A stretch of DNA of 64,000 nucleotides from Rosa chinensis (GCF_002994745.2 NC_037088.1:52605897-52669896); one strand, 5' to 3'; shown: positions 45,081-58,336, numbered from the stretch's first letter. Notes: generated from the sequence alone by a model not told the origin. Made by a program: numbers and translations.

Positions 45081-48000
45081 CTAATGGTGCCTGGTGTTGG
45101 AGCTACGGATCGTCACACCATGCAAAAATTTTGTATATCCCATGAAACTAAGTTTTCCATCTGTGTTTCTGATCCAATCTCTGAGGATTGAATAGGCAGA
45201 AGTGCCCAGATTTAATTCCTGCAGCGAGAGGTAATGCCATCGAAATAAAGTTAGGAATGCAAGCTGTATAAGATAAAATGCAGGACTTGAATGGAAATGA
45301 AAGAAAACAGGCCATAATTGAACATACTCTGGCCAGTTCTTCAATCGATATGACTCGGTTGCCATCGCGTTCGAAGTGCTCAAAAGCAGTAGATGCTATC
45401 TGCTCCCATCCTTCGAGGGCCTCCAATTGATGCGTGCTAATTGCAGCAGCACAAAATTCTTCAAAGTCCATTTTCCTATATGCAAGTGGTTCCATCTGCA
45501 ATCATATAGTGTTTTCATCAAAAGCTGATTATACTAAATTTTAAAATGTAAGAGAACAAAGAGGACCAAATCACAGTTTAACCAATTGCAAAGGGGTTGA
45601 AATATTTAATCAAGCATACTGTTAGCTTGCTCTAGCACATGCCGCAAAAGTGACAGAACTTTAGAACTATATATCTACAGTAGTATTGAAATAAGCCTTA
45701 CTGCATTTAGAATATCAACAACCCTTGACTCCATCATAGCTTCAGTTGAATTTCTCTGAAGAGCCTGCAGAATTTAATTTCCTAACCATAAATGACTTGC
45801 ATAGTTGCATAGTGTGGAAGTAACAAATAAAAAAGATAAGGAAAAAAGAAAAGTCCTCTTCAGTGTCTACCCTGGAATCTCAAATTAAAAGAACTAAGAG
45901 CAGTCACTAACTGTTTTGAAATTATGAAGTGAGATACGTCGATCTTTATCTGGTCCCAAAAGCATGAATTGGGCTCTAAGATATATCAGCTCATCCTCCG
46001 TCAAGGCTTTTGAAAGAGACTACATTTATGACGTGAAAAATAGAACCATAAGTTTGATATCCACAACAAAGGAATTCTCAATCCTTAATTGATGCTTTTG
46101 ATGTATACAATATATATATATATGCTTAAAGTCGAATGTCAAATTCAGAAATGACGACAACAATACCTTAAGTGCTGCACGTTTGAAAGGTGTAGCATGC
46201 AGATATGATTTGACTAATTTATAGATCAATATATCTAAAGGGAGAGGACGACTATCATCTCGCAACCATGGGTGAGCTGCAATAGTAAGAGTGATTATTA
46301 GCTTAGGATAATAAATAGAAAAGGTCAATTACCATTATCTTTCACCTAGTAAATCTTCTTGTGTTTCAGAAAATGGGATTCAACATTATAGTTTCTCTGG
46401 GAAAATTGATTTCAAAACTAACATGAATATATTTGTCGGGAGTATGAGAGGCTTCTAGCACCACAACTTTAAAAAAAATGCTCAATACAGTTACTGCAGC
46501 ATATGACACAGTTCGATGGACATTCAGTTCAAACATGCAGAGCCACCAAATAGCTCCAGCATGGAAATACCCCCACCTATTCCAGAATATAGATTTACAT
46601 AGAATGTGGGAAGGGAAGATTAAGGCAAAGATAACATCCAGGTACTTTAGACAGCAATGATAAAAGAAATTTGCTTACATAACGCCTGGACAGCAGTCAT
46701 TCTCTTTCTGTAGTCCTTGTTCAAAAGCCGTTTTACAAAGTCCTTGGCCTCGTGCGACATAGAAGGCCAGGGTGGATCATCAAAACTAGGATCAGCTCTT
46801 AGCACCGCACGGAAAATTCCCGATTCTGTTCGTGCCCAGAAAGGCCGGCTTCCGCAAAGCAGGATATAGGTGATAACACCAATGCTCCATATATCTCCCT
46901 CAAGGCTATAAGATCTATGAAGGACTTCAGGTGCAACATAATATGCACTCCCAACAATATCATTAAGTCTTTCATCTGCAAATATATGCAAAATCCATAA
47001 ATTAGTTCTCATATATCTAGAAAGTAATGAGAAAGTTCAATCGAAAGCGCAGGCATTATAACTTGAACATAAAAATCAGTCATATGGAAAACTCTACATG
47101 TGCAATCACTACTATCCTCATTATAGTATGGCATCTTCTGGTGTAAAAGAACAACTCAGTTCATCTTAAAAATTTATAATCAGATCAAATGCTTATTTTG
47201 TCAAGAAGAAGCAAAAGGGAATTAACTTGGAATCATTAGATTATATCTGTTGTATAGAATTACATATATCATCTGTAGATTTACCAGATAAATAGTCTTA
47301 AGGTGATTAATCTGAAAACACTCCGACAAATTTCTCATAAATCCAAAGGACAGACAAAAAAATGAAGTCAAATCTGACAGTTTCTTTTGAGCCAGTACAA
47401 ATCCAAAGGAGAATTTTATCTTCAAGGTTCAATCAAATTAACCTTGACTGCAAGACATCATTAAGGTTATAAATGTGGACCAAGAGTGCCAAGTATACAT
47501 GGTAATATGTTTCATTCAATAGAACCATCATTTTTGGGGCAATCAGGATGTTGTTCCTTGGAAAAGGACCATAAGTTAATAAACCAGCTGGTACCTTCAA
47601 ACATTTTTATAATTCTTACAGAATGGAGTTCAATAGGTACCTGGTCTGATAAAGTCAGAAAGACCAAAATCAATAAGCTTCATATCAGCATCTTCATCTC
47701 TAGAAGCGAAAAGGAAGTTCTGTTGAGCAAGAAAGAGAATATAATTAGCAATGCATTGGAGGGATAAAAAAGTGATACCAAGTCATAATTAAGAAATATT
47801 AAGGTTGAATATCGAAACCTCTGGCTTTAAGTCACGGTGCACGACGCCTTGAAGATGACAAAATGCAACAACACTTAGAATTTGCACAACTATAAATTTT
47901 GCATCTTCTTCTGCATACTTTCCACCTCTGCATTTAATGTGACTTCTTCAACATACAAAACAATCTTCTAATCAAATGAATGATACTTGAAAACTGCCAA

Positions 48001-50075
48001 AGAGAGTACCTGGATAAAATTCTGTCAAGAAGTTCCCCACCTTCACATAGTCTGAAAAGAAAACACAAATCCACAGATATAAAATCAAAACAGCAGGACT
48101 CTTATGGCACTTGACGCCTCAACCAGTAAACATGTATGCAAGAACAATCTTTCGTTGACTAATTTCATGCAAAATAAATGACATTTAAAGGAAATATGAG
48201 TGGACGTTCAGAAATGTCCATAATAACAAATGCTTGTTCCTCCAAATAAAAAGGATGAATAGAAAATAAGGTATACATACTCCATGATAATGTAAACATT
48301 ATTGGCGTCTTCACATGCATCATAAAATTTTACAAGATGCTTATGCCCAGATAGAGCTTTCAATATCTTCACCTCTCGGCGAACATCTTCAATCGATATG
48401 GCCGTTGTCATCTGCCAAATGAATTTGGATGAGACATATATACTATACAATGTAAAAGAATAAATCGATGTTTACCAAATCAGATACCACTATAATGGAA
48501 GAAAATCGAGGCCTAAGAGGAAAAAAGGGAAAAAAAAAAAAAAAACACGAGGAAGCACGAGAACCATTCAAATCACCTGTGCAACGGTGTTATCACAGTT
48601 GCCAAATGCACTCGCAATCAGATTATAGACCAGATTCATTTCCAGCTATAAATTACGACTTCTGACAATAGATTGTATTTGTATCCTAAAACAACCCCAG
48701 TTGTAGTACGACACCTCACTTGTGACCTAGGACATACGACACCAGAAAAACCAAAGATACCTTTGCATAGCTTTTTGCTAGTAACTTCAGAAACTTGAAC
48801 AATGCTTTACTCATGTAACACGAGAGAAATGAATTAAATTCATGGAGATGAGCAATCTTCTACAAAATTGCCACGTATCCCCACAATGATAACGCAAATC
48901 ATAACATACTGGTGATCACTATGCATTAATGCAATCACGAGAAACGGACGCGTACAGCTAAGATTGACAGACATATAGCAACATGGCCGCAGTTGGACTG
49001 CAACATTAGATTCTAAGCACTTTCGCTTCATATCTGACATCATTGTGAGTAACCGCCAACTAGACCAAATCCTTTTCTCTTAATTAATTATGACTATCAA
49101 GTATCCAGTTCACAAATTTCGTCACATTAGAACAATTTCCATCGATGTGTTTTCTTTTTTAACAACAAAAGAAAGCAATGACTAGACATAACACTGTGCA
49201 ACTGTTTGTTACACTGCATATCCACAGGCATTGCCATCTTTTCTGTTTCCTATGAAATTACACTCGACACCAGCAGAACTTAAACCCCGGACAGGCATCC
49301 TTTATTCAGAAACGCTTCACATTTCGCACTATAGCTCCGATATGACAATAATTGCATACAGTCTATAGAATTGTTCCCTTCAATGTTCACTGTACCACAT
49401 TTTCTACCGAAACATAAATACATTCCAGAATCAAAACGTTCAAAAATAGAAAACAATTAAATGGCATATAATTGAATTGAATTGTACCTTGGCTTTGGAG
49501 ATGATCTTAACGGCCAAAGGCTTGTCCTTGAGATCGCCTTTCTTGCCTCTACCGGAGCAAGTATGACCAAAATGCCCCCGCCCGACCTCTTTCCCAAGCT
49601 CATACTTGGCTCCAAAATTCTTACCATACCCAAAGCTCTTATCCAGCGACTGCTCCTGCTCAACTCCCTGCTCCTCCGGAATCGGGCTCTCCTTCGGCTT
49701 CTGCCCGAACCGCTTCGCCAGCGACGCCTTTATGTGCTTCGCCGGCGACGGCGGCGCGAACCTCCTCCGAAAAAACCTCCCCGGCGTCGACGACCTCGCC
49801 GGCGAAGGCGACACTCCCCCCGGCAGCGGGCTGGCAGACACGCCGTGCGGGTAGGGACTCGGCCAGGGGCTCGGCTGAGGGATCGACGTCCGCGCCGGCG
49901 TGCTCTTCACGCTCCCGGCGCCGTTCTGCTGCTCCTCCTCCTGCGACGGCGTCGGGTGCTGGACGGAGGTCGTGATTGTCGTGACGGTCGTCGCGCCGGT
50001 GGTGACAGTCGTCCCGGTCTCCGTCGGGTCCTTATCCGCCGTCGTCGGAATAGTCTTGCCGTAGCACTGCCCCAT
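45081..50075 (-). CDS. CDPK-related protein kinase (CRK), 11 exons
   Basis: A plasma-membrane Ser/Thr kinase of the CRK family, relatives of calcium-dependent kinases. Exons: 50075-49488, 48411-48281, 48051-48010, 47927-47819, 47719-47641, 46975-46679, 46276-46167, 46019-45912, 45764-45702, 45495-45328, 45218-45081. All junctions are GT-AG and the frame is kept, giving 610 residues, close to family length. The N-terminus MGQCYGK offers Gly2 for myristoylation and Cys4 for palmitoylation. A Pro/Ser/Thr-rich region follows to about residue 140. Kinase motifs: GRGHFG, LAVKII (ATP Lys), HRDLKPEN, DFG, APE. The C-terminal EF-hand-like region is degenerate: loops such as [12 protein letters not shown] lack the first Asp and last Glu, typical of CRKs, which respond weakly or not at all to calcium directly. 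Exon 1 is GC-rich, unlike the rest. Orthology to a numbered CRK is not assigned. Confidence 0.96.
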
Positions 50076-50877
50076 CGGCGTCGAAGAAGAAGAAGAAGAA
50101 CGGCGGCAGTGTGGTATCGGATCACGCGCGGCCCCCCCGGGGTCAAAGTCCGCACATCTGACGGCCCGTAGCGAATCCCGACACTCTTACCGGCGAGAAC
50201 AAGACAAAAATGAGAGAAAACCAATTTTGAGATCTACGGCGAGAAAACGATAAACCAAGAGAATTTGAGTCAGGAGGAGAAGAAAGAGAGAGACTGAGAC
50301 TCACAGAGAATTAAGAGTAAAAACCCAGCTCTCTGCTTCTATGTGACAGGAGCCGCAATCCCCTGCTCCGCTCCTTAAAACATTGACGTATTCTCCACCG
50401 TCAGATTTCACCGCTCCCGAAATTTACGGTCGGGATCAGGACTAAGTTGGCGCGTTGGGCGTGGGCGAAAGCAGGTGAGTGTTGTCACTGGTACTTTTGG
50501 TTTTGTCTTTTGCTACTTTTGTTGCCTTTTTTGTAATTTTAAATTGGGGAAAAGGTTATTTCGGGAAAGAATGAAGTATTATTTTATGGGTATGGTGTGC
50601 GAGGGACGTGCTGGAGTTTGACTGGTCAACGGTGACAGTGAGGAGTAGGTGGACTAAATTACCCCTGATGGGACACGTGGCGGGTGTGGAGGGGTTGGGA
50701 GGTTAAGGTTTTGGTTGAGTGCGAATGATGGGATAGGAAGTGAGAGAGAGAGAGAGGGAATTTGAGTGAGTCAGAGCTGACGAACATGAACAGCTTGGTC
50801 CGAACCTTTGGAAATAGGTTTGGATTGGATCCGATGGAGCGCGGTAGAGATGTAGATGCTGTAATGGTGAATTTCTG
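50076..50877 (-). promoter_or_regulatory. 5' leader and promoter region of the CRK gene
   Basis: Purine/pyrimidine-rich sequence upstream of the kinase ATG, with GAAGAAGAAGAAGAA-type repeats close to the start and GA-rich stretches near 50278-50295 and 50739-50757. No clear TATA box was found; a TTTTAAGG at about 50377-50384 (minus strand) is the best weak candidate. Confidence 0.4.
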
Positions 50878-51237
50878 ACCGTCGATACTGTGTAGTTGAG
50901 TTGATTTACTTCAATTTAAGTAGTCGGGTAATATTTACTGTGTGGGAACTACAGTGCGACAGAAACTTTAAGCAGTAAAAGGAGATAATTACGCAACTAA
51001 TTAGGCAGTTAATGAGTTACTCATTTACACACTTTTTCCCCGCTTGGAATTTTGATCAGATGTGGTAGCTTTATACGAAATTATTGACTAAATATGGAGG
51101 CTTTCATGAGTGGGAATCTATGCTCCAAAACGGCAGGTCGGCAGTCTTATTTTGTTTGCTAATATAAAAACGCTTTAGAGCATCTTTAGCATACTCTCTA
51201 TTTTTGCTCCTTAGCTATTTTGGAGAGCATGTTTAGC

Positions 51238-51655
51238 TAGGGGAGGAACCGCATTCTAAGATTGGGGGGGGGGGGGGGGGGTCCAAATTAAATTTTTTTT
51301 GTTCGACAATAAACTTGTTTTTTCTTTTAAGAGAGAATACAAAATATGCATGGTATATGAAAAACGAAATATCAATTCTATTATGCTTATTAAGGAATAC
51401 AAATAGGAAAAAGAAAGGAAATAAACATTTCAAATTTGATATAATTAACATAATGTAACACAAAAGGAAAGAATTGATAGATAATTCTTTATTAGATTTG
51501 GAAACAAATGCGTTTTTGTTAACCTATGGGGGGTCGATTAATGAATTTGAGCAAGGAATAAGCTATAATTAAGGTAAACAAGGAAGCTTAGTTAGATTGT
51601 TTAGGAAACCAAGGGGGTCTGGACCCTCGCAAACCTGACTATAAGTCCGTCCCTG
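51238..51655. mobile_element. Short hAT-type element, 418 bp, with an 18-G run
   Basis: Flanked by the 8-bp duplication TGTTTAGC (51230-51237 and 51656-51663). Ends are TAGGGGAGGAAC at the left and, read inward, CAGGGACGGACTT at the right, the same general type as the element at 985-8729. It contains an uninterrupted run of 18 G at 51264-51281. No coding capacity. Confidence 0.85.
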
Positions 51656-51774
51656 TGTTTAGCTTTTTATATATTTTAGTTGCTGCACCAGACTCCTAAA
51701 TGACTTTCTATTATAACTTTTAGCTATATCGCTCCTAAATATAGAGAGCGAGATAAGGCTCTCTATAATTTAAA

Positions 51775-52198
51775 GGGTTATTATCACAAATAGTACCTGA
51801 ATTTATCCTCTATTTTATCGATGGTACCTGAACTTCAATTTTGATCACAACCAGTACCCGAACTTTTCGACTTCATTTTAAATGGTACCTAAGGCCACAT
51901 TCAGTCACTATTTCGGCCAAAAAAGCCAAATCTAAAAAAAAAAAAAAAAATCAAATTCAAGGCAAGTCTATTACCAAAAAATCATCACTATATATGATCG
52001 CAACCCTTGAAATCATCAAAAATCATCACTATGATCGCCTCACATGCCGTTTTTAGTCGGAATATTGACCGGAGGTGGCTCTAGGTACCATTTAAAATGA
52101 AATCGAAAAGTTTGGGTACTGGTTGTGATCAAAATTGAAGTTCAGGTACCATCGATAAGATTGAGGTATAGTTCAGGTACTATTTGTGATAATAATCC
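51775..52198. mobile_element. MULE-type MITE, copy 1 (424 bp)
   Basis: The 9-bp duplication TAATTTAAA (51766-51774 and 52199-52207) flanks inverted repeats of well over 100 bp starting GG(G/A)TTATTATCACAAATAGTA. Repeated GGTACCTGAACTT-like words and an internal ATCATCACTATGATCG palindrome-like core fill it. Non-coding. A diverged sibling lies at 58337-58731. Confidence 0.92.
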
Positions 52199-53940
52199 TA
52201 ATTTAAAACATTCATAATGAGTTATTTTATATAACATATAAATATATTTAAACTATTTAATCTTCATTTAAAAAATAATATAAATTCAAAACTAGCTAGA
52301 ATAGAGAGCACTGATGCAGACATATTTTTAAAATGGCTAGTCAAAATGACTTTTAGCTACTTTAGTTAAAATTTAACTAAAAAATAGCTAGCATTGCTAA
52401 AGATGCTCTAATTACATCGATATTTTTAAAGATAGACAAAGAATTATATTCTTGATTTGTTTTTGTTTACTATATTATGGTTTCCATAATTGGAAATGTG
52501 GTGTAACCAAACGAAGTCAAAAAAGTATCAAAATACTCAATTAAGTTGATTTTAGTAAAAGTTACTAAAATGACGTCTCAAGTTAAATATTGAAGTCAAC
52601 TAGTGTATTATTGTGAAGCCGTTTTTCATCGGCAAATGTACAGGCATAAGGCAACTTTTAAGACTTCCCTTTGCATTTGCTACAATTCCGGCCATCCTGA
52701 GATCAGAATGGCAGCACTTTACTTTGGATGCATTTGGGGAATAAATCATTGCTAAATCGGAAGATCACCAAAATGTGATCCTTGCTTAACAAGGAAGCAA
52801 AGAGCCAAAAAGATGGGCTACATTCTTGATGATTCCTGAACGACGACCGTTGATGTTCTATGATATCATCTTTGTTCTTGGTTTATTAGTAGAGTAGTTG
52901 TTGTCCATGTCCTTTAATTACTTCTTTTATATTGCAGCTTTGTTGGTTATTTGGTTGTATTATTTGCATTTTGCCATAAGGAAAGTTTGCTCTGTTAGTT
53001 GTTGTCAAGTTATGGCCTTTGTTGTTAAGGACAATAGAATTGTTGCAAATGGGTTTGGATACAATCGTTCAAATTCTTGTTATTGTTAGGTAGGAAATAT
53101 CTCACATTAGAAGAATAATAAAAGATAATATAAGTGGGTGACTCACACCCAATTATACCAAGGCCTTTTGAGTTAAAACTGAATACAAACGGGTAGTTAA
53201 GTTGAGCTAATATCGATATAATGTTAGACAACTGGCCACGCTTATTGCTGTTTAATTTGAATATGTGATTGTCGATAATGTGTGTACTGTGCAGTTGAGT
53301 TGATTCACTTCGCTTTAAGTAGTACTTGTAACTGAGTGGAAACTTGGTGCACAGATAATCTATGCAGTAAAAGGAGATAATTAAGCAGTTAATTAGGCAG
53401 TTGATTAGTTACTCTTTTTCACACTCTTTCTCCATTCCGAATTTGATCAAATGTGGTAGTTTTATACGTAATTATTGAGTTAGAGTATCTTTAACAATAC
53501 TAGCTATTTTTAAGTAAGGAGGTGAATAAAACTTGCCAGAAGATCACCCTAATTTCTCAAGTTACTTTGAACGCATTTGGGGAATAAATTATTGCTAATT
53601 CGGAAGATCACCCTGATGTGATCCTTGCTAACAAGGTAGCAAAGAGACAAAAAGTTGGGGTACATTCTTGATGATTCCCCAGCGACGACCATTGATGTTC
53701 TATGATATTATCTTTGTTCTTGGTTTACTAGTAGAGTGGTTGTTGTCCATGTTCTTTAATTACTTCTTTTATATTTCTTTCTTTGTTGGTTATTTGGTTG
53801 TATTATTTGCCATAGTGAAAGTTTGCTCTGTTAGTTGTTGTCAAGTTATGGCCTTACGTAATAGTAGTTGCTAAGGATAATACAATTGTTGCAAATGGTT
53901 TTGGATTCGCTAGTCCAAATTCTTTTTATTACCTAGAGCG

Positions 53941-54709
53941 GCACTATGGTCAAAATCGTTTATTTCTAAATTACTTTGTAAAAATTGCCTATACAAAAAA
54001 ATTAACGAAATGGAGATTGTTTAGTCGCTGGTTATTTTAATGGATATAAACAAAGAGATTCTCGTAAAGCCGTAAACTCTCAACCACGATGGTTCTTCCC
54101 CACTTTTTTTTTTTGTCAAAGAAAGTTTCGGTTAGGGAAGGAGAGTCTATTCCCCAACGAACACCCCGTTGAACCACTACCAAGGCTCGTGATGTAAGAG
54201 CCCAATTTCCAATAGCAATACTGACCGTAGGCAGATTAATAAGAATGAAGTTGACTTCAGTTGTCTTAACATTTACTACCTTTAAAAACCCGCATATATA
54301 TACATATCCGCCGATGGCCCTACTCTGGACCGATATTGTTTCCTCATGCTTGTCACTTGTCAGCGTACTAGTAGACCCATGGCTCCACTGTGTTTCCAAT
54401 AGTTGTTGCACAAGTGTTAACCCGATCGATTACCTATCAATAAAGACTTTTGAGATTGTTAGAGCTTGAACTTGGGTGTGGATTGCACTCAAACTCGGGC
54501 CTTGCCAATCCTGTCAACCTCATCGACTCCCAACTTTAAAACATCTCAACAGAGAGACTAGTGTATTTATAACAATAAATGAGAGAAGGTGAGAGTTGTT
54601 ACCATGCATGCGAATCGATGAAATATGGACCATGATAATGAAAATTATTCTCTGCACTGATGGTTATTTTATTTGCAAAGACATATAATGATTGAAAAGA
54701 TCATGATAC
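53941..54709. other. Intergenic, no supported gene
   Basis: A minus-strand frame at 54037-54411 has no recognisable domain and lies partly over a poly(T)-marked sequence that may be an old retroposon. Nothing firmer can be said. Confidence 0.4.
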
Positions 54710-54720
54710 TTGGTTGTGAC

Positions 54721-54861
54721 TTTTTTTAATATTTTTTTCATTTTTTATTTTTTTTTATAAAAGAGGATTAAATGATTTCACTCATATCCCCATAGTGACT
54801 CGAAACCATGACATGAATCTTAGGCAGTGGGTGCTCTAACCACTGAGCTAACACCACTTCG
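54721..54861 (-). mobile_element. tRNA-derived SINE (minus strand)
   Basis: On the minus strand it begins with a tRNA-like head: GTTAGCTCAGTGGTTAGAGC (A box) and GGTTTCGAGTC (B box). It ends in an A-rich tail of about 50 bases (the T-rich plus-strand stretch from 54721). Near-perfect target duplications TT(G/A)GTTGTGAC flank it (54710-54720 and 54862-54872, 10 of 11 identical). The tRNA-like part lacks a full cloverleaf, so it is not a tRNA gene. Confidence 0.85.
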
Positions 54862-54872
54862 TTAGTTGTGAC

Positions 54873-57800
54873 GTAAATTAGCAAGCTGGCTTTTGATCGA
54901 TTCCCGGCTAGTAAATGCAAACAGTGTTCTGAAAGATGCATGGTCGAAGTTCAAAGTCGATCAAATTGATATTTGATCTATTTTTGGACATAATTGATGC
55001 CGATTAAGCCTAAACACTTTGTGTAGACCATTAGACCGTTTCATCGGAACCTGTATATATAGTGTTTTCAAATTAAGTTTTGATCCTCTTATTATTTTTT
55101 TCTAGTAAATTAAGTTTTGCTCATGTAAATCGATAGTGCAGAGATATATCACAAATAGGAATACAAATGGTAATAAATTTTGCTCACACAATAAAGATAG
55201 CAGGAGGGAGACGAGTCTCTCCTGATTATAATATAAGAACTAGATGCAGAATTTGATGCAACATACATCTCAAGGGCAATTGACGCTTGCATCTCTTTAT
55301 CAAGCTTATGACCATACCAAATCGCTAAATGCTGTTCAAGACGGCACAACAAGAAAGAAGGAACCATGCCTCCACTAACGAATCCTAAACCAATTCGAAT
55401 GAGCCTTTGTCTAGAAGTGGAAATGTGGAGTGTTGTCCTACATTAGAAATATATAGTTTTGCACGTATGAATACTTATAAAAGTTGGATTTCTCTGTCCA
55501 CTGTCAATTAATTTTTAAGTTGTGCGGTTAAATCCAAAAATATAATATGTACCCCTTTACCTATACTCGATCATGTTTTTCTTTTCGTGTTATAGATTGG
55601 AAGCTGTCAAGCTGGTGTGGACTTCTGCATAAACAATGAGAGGAGGCATGATCCTTGCTTTTAGCGAGAGTAGTGAGGTTTAAGTTGGAGATCGATTAGC
55701 TAAGGAGCCCTAAGTAGGATATTTAGGATTTTGAAGATCTACAAATGTTCTTTAATTTGCCACCTACATATTAGTAAACAGTCACTTTGAATTATGGATC
55801 AAGTTCATTTTTTCTATAGCAACAATGATTGATTCAATCATCCGAGATGTTTGGCAATAGATCATTAATTTTACACACCTACCCCTTGATATACACACTT
55901 CGTGTGGTATTTTAGCTAGGTCGAAAATTTAGAAACACTTGTCGGGCCTGACATGCATGATCGATATTGGTCTAGATTCCAAATCTTGAACCGGACTTGT
56001 TGGGCTTCTATCAATTATCTAATTCCTATCCTCTTGCAGTGCTCGGGCCTTTATTAAAAATGCATGACTGATATATAATAGAATTATTAATCATAGTTTA
56101 TTGAAAAAAATTTACAATACGTTAACATATCGATACATCAGTAATAGATAAGTTCTCTCTAATAGGAGATTAGTTTCATATATTCGTAGATTAACTTGAA
56201 ATCAATTGATGGCCAATTATTGTATAGAGTTAGTCTACATTTGTATAAAGGTAATTTAATCGATATATCGATACACACACCGTAGATAAAAAATTATTCT
56301 ATCATGATATAAGAAAAACATGACAGATGTCTCCAATCTCTATCCATGCAAGATCGATTATGACAAAGCAGCAGCAACCTAATTATTTTGGTTCCTTTCG
56401 ATCTCCATTAGTTGTATATTACCATAGCAGAAACGTAATTAACAAACCCATAATCCATAATTAACTAAGTTGACTTGGTTCGAAATCTGCAATATCTTGA
56501 GGTTGAAGCTGAGCGATTAGTTAAGGAGGGTGGTGGTGGTTCAGTTGAGCCATTACATAAGGCTTTTACCTAATATCGTGCTTCATCGACCACACCTTTC
56601 TATTACAAAAGGACTGTAAGAGTATGATGCTTCATCCTTCAGATTCCTGGAGTGGCTTCAAAGGAAACTCAGATAAAAAAATAGAATATGGTTCGCCTCC
56701 TTTTCTAGAATTGAAGTTTCCCTTTTTCCATAAAATTAAACGTGGCAGTGCGCGCATGCATGACCTAATAGACCGGAAGCATGGAAGCATATGATTCGTT
56801 CTTTTGTATAACGAGTTGTTGGGGCAGTTAGCTAGCTAGTATTTATCGATCGTGATTATTATTCAATCACAGGTATATGCACTTTGATATGTATATATAT
56901 GACATGCATGTTCGGACCAGTAGGGTGCTGGAGCTGTAATTATCATCTATGTAGTAAATGACTAGCTACCTAGAAATAGCACAAGATCATTTAATTTAAA
57001 GGCCAGACTGGGCAGTACTGTTCTAAGGAATTGAACCTGGCTAAAAGAGTCTATCTGCATGGAGGGAGGGTATAATTAGTTAGGGCAAACTAGGGGATAA
57101 TTAGGGCAAAAAATTAGACCTATAGTTTCCTAGGGTTTCTACTTATATAGTCAATATAGTTTCAACTTACATATGTTGTGATTCATGGGCTAATAACAAA
57201 TTAACAATGACTACTACTACTACTCTACCAGCGAAAGTGGGAAACGAGTGTTGATCGAGAGTTTCAAAACTAAACACTGATGTGACGACACCCTTTTAAT
57301 TACTTGTTGAAGCAACTACATACATCGGCGCCAATAAGTAAACACAATGACACCAGAATGTCAAAGATTTATACATGTATATATTGGAATTATATTATAA
57401 TTTTTTTTTTATCAATATCCCTATGATTAGAAACTCCTACTGTATATAGAAGATAATATAGTTGTTAACATTCTACAACATGCATGTTCCAGTTATATGA
57501 AACCTGGAAAATAGAATCCTGATCTATCTAAATCACATCATTTTAGACACTATATTATCCTTTTATTATACATATAATAATAAATAAATAAATCTCAACT
57601 AACAACTAAATTAATCACTGAAGACGACGTAAAAATCTCAAAAAATGCAAAATATACATAAACTCCATATATATATATATATATATATATATCTAGAAAT
57701 AATCGAACTCTATTTACCTTGAAATGGATATAATATAAGGTAATTAAGTAGAAAGATTAACCTTTTCTATACATGAACATAATGTTGTTCCATTGTGACT

Positions 57801-58336
57801 TGTGAAGTACCAAGTGTTCAATTTAGAGAAGGTGTTCTTCCCTCGTGTCTTCTGATTTGCCTGTTAAGGTCGGGTTGTGACGAGTCGTAAAGGGCAACAC
57901 ATGTGAAGCTTATAACACAAGTTCGGGGGACCATAGAATAAGAGGCCACCGTTGGATCTAAGGACATATTGCTGCATCTGGCATAGGGTGGTGGTGTGGT
58001 GGAGGAGGAGGTGGAGGTGGAGGTGGGTATGAAACGGTCAAATTAAATGACGAAAGTGGAACAAGGAAGGGACATGACATATGCGGGCATGTGGCCATGT
58101 GACTCGATTGTGCGGTCCGTGGGAGATGGCATGCAAAAAACAAAAACAGCCAGATCGACTATGTCCCATTTCAGATGCTGCATAAATCCACACTCTGCTT
58201 CGTTTTCTAAGCTTTTTCTTTCTTCCTTGTCCTCACTGTTACCAAAAGGTTCCAAAAGTATACGAATTCCTAATCTCAAACATACCCCGTGAAAGGAACT
58301 GTATCAAATTTCCAAATAATTGTTAAAAAAAAAAAA
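54873..58336. other. Intergenic, no supported gene
   Basis: AT-rich with an (AT)n tract near 57667-57692 and a GGAGGAGGTGG-type purine run near 58000-58025. A minus-strand frame at 55149-55367 (MVPSFLLCRLEQHLAIWYGH...) has protein-like composition but no family that I recognise. It may be a fragment of a dead gene. Confidence 0.4.

Larger units (their letters stand above)
51176..52410. mobile_element. MITE with TAGAGCATCTTTAGCA ends, host of two younger insertions
   Basis: Left end TAGAGCATCTTTAGCA (51176) and right end TGCTAAAGATGCTCTA (to 52410) are perfect 16-bp inverted repeats. The outermost TA could be a 2-bp target duplication. Inside are a hAT insertion (51238-51655) and a MULE MITE (51775-52198), each with its own target duplication. 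Removing them leaves about 380 bp. Superfamily is unassigned. Confidence 0.75.
50878..53940. repeat. Tandem duplication upstream of the CRK gene
   Basis: Two similar blocks. Block A runs 50878-51095 plus 52690-53095, split by transposons. Block B runs 53270-53485 plus 53555-53940. Shared words include GCAGTAAAAGGAGATAATTA, GGAAGATCACC, GATGTTCTATGATAT and GTTTGCTCTGTTAGTTGTTG. Block B also keeps a remnant resembling the MITE end of block A (TTAGAGTATCTTTAACAATA near 53481). Short frames inside the blocks are not conserved between copies, so the unit does not look like a live gene; a decayed host gene is possible. Confidence 0.75.

Noticed and set aside
49482..50171. Long Arg-rich open frame on the plus strand opposite CRK exon 1
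   Set aside because: It is the antisense of a GC-rich coding exon. The minus-strand frame has the MGQC start, family sequence and correct splice sites.
54060..54200. Possible SINE on the minus strand (poly(T), CTTGGTAGTGGTTCAACGGG)
   Set aside because: No matching target duplication and no convincing B box were found, so it is only mentioned in the intergenic note.
54721..54861. tRNA gene (A- and B-box-like sequences on the minus strand)
   Set aside because: No complete cloverleaf; it has an A-rich tail and target duplications, so it is a SINE.
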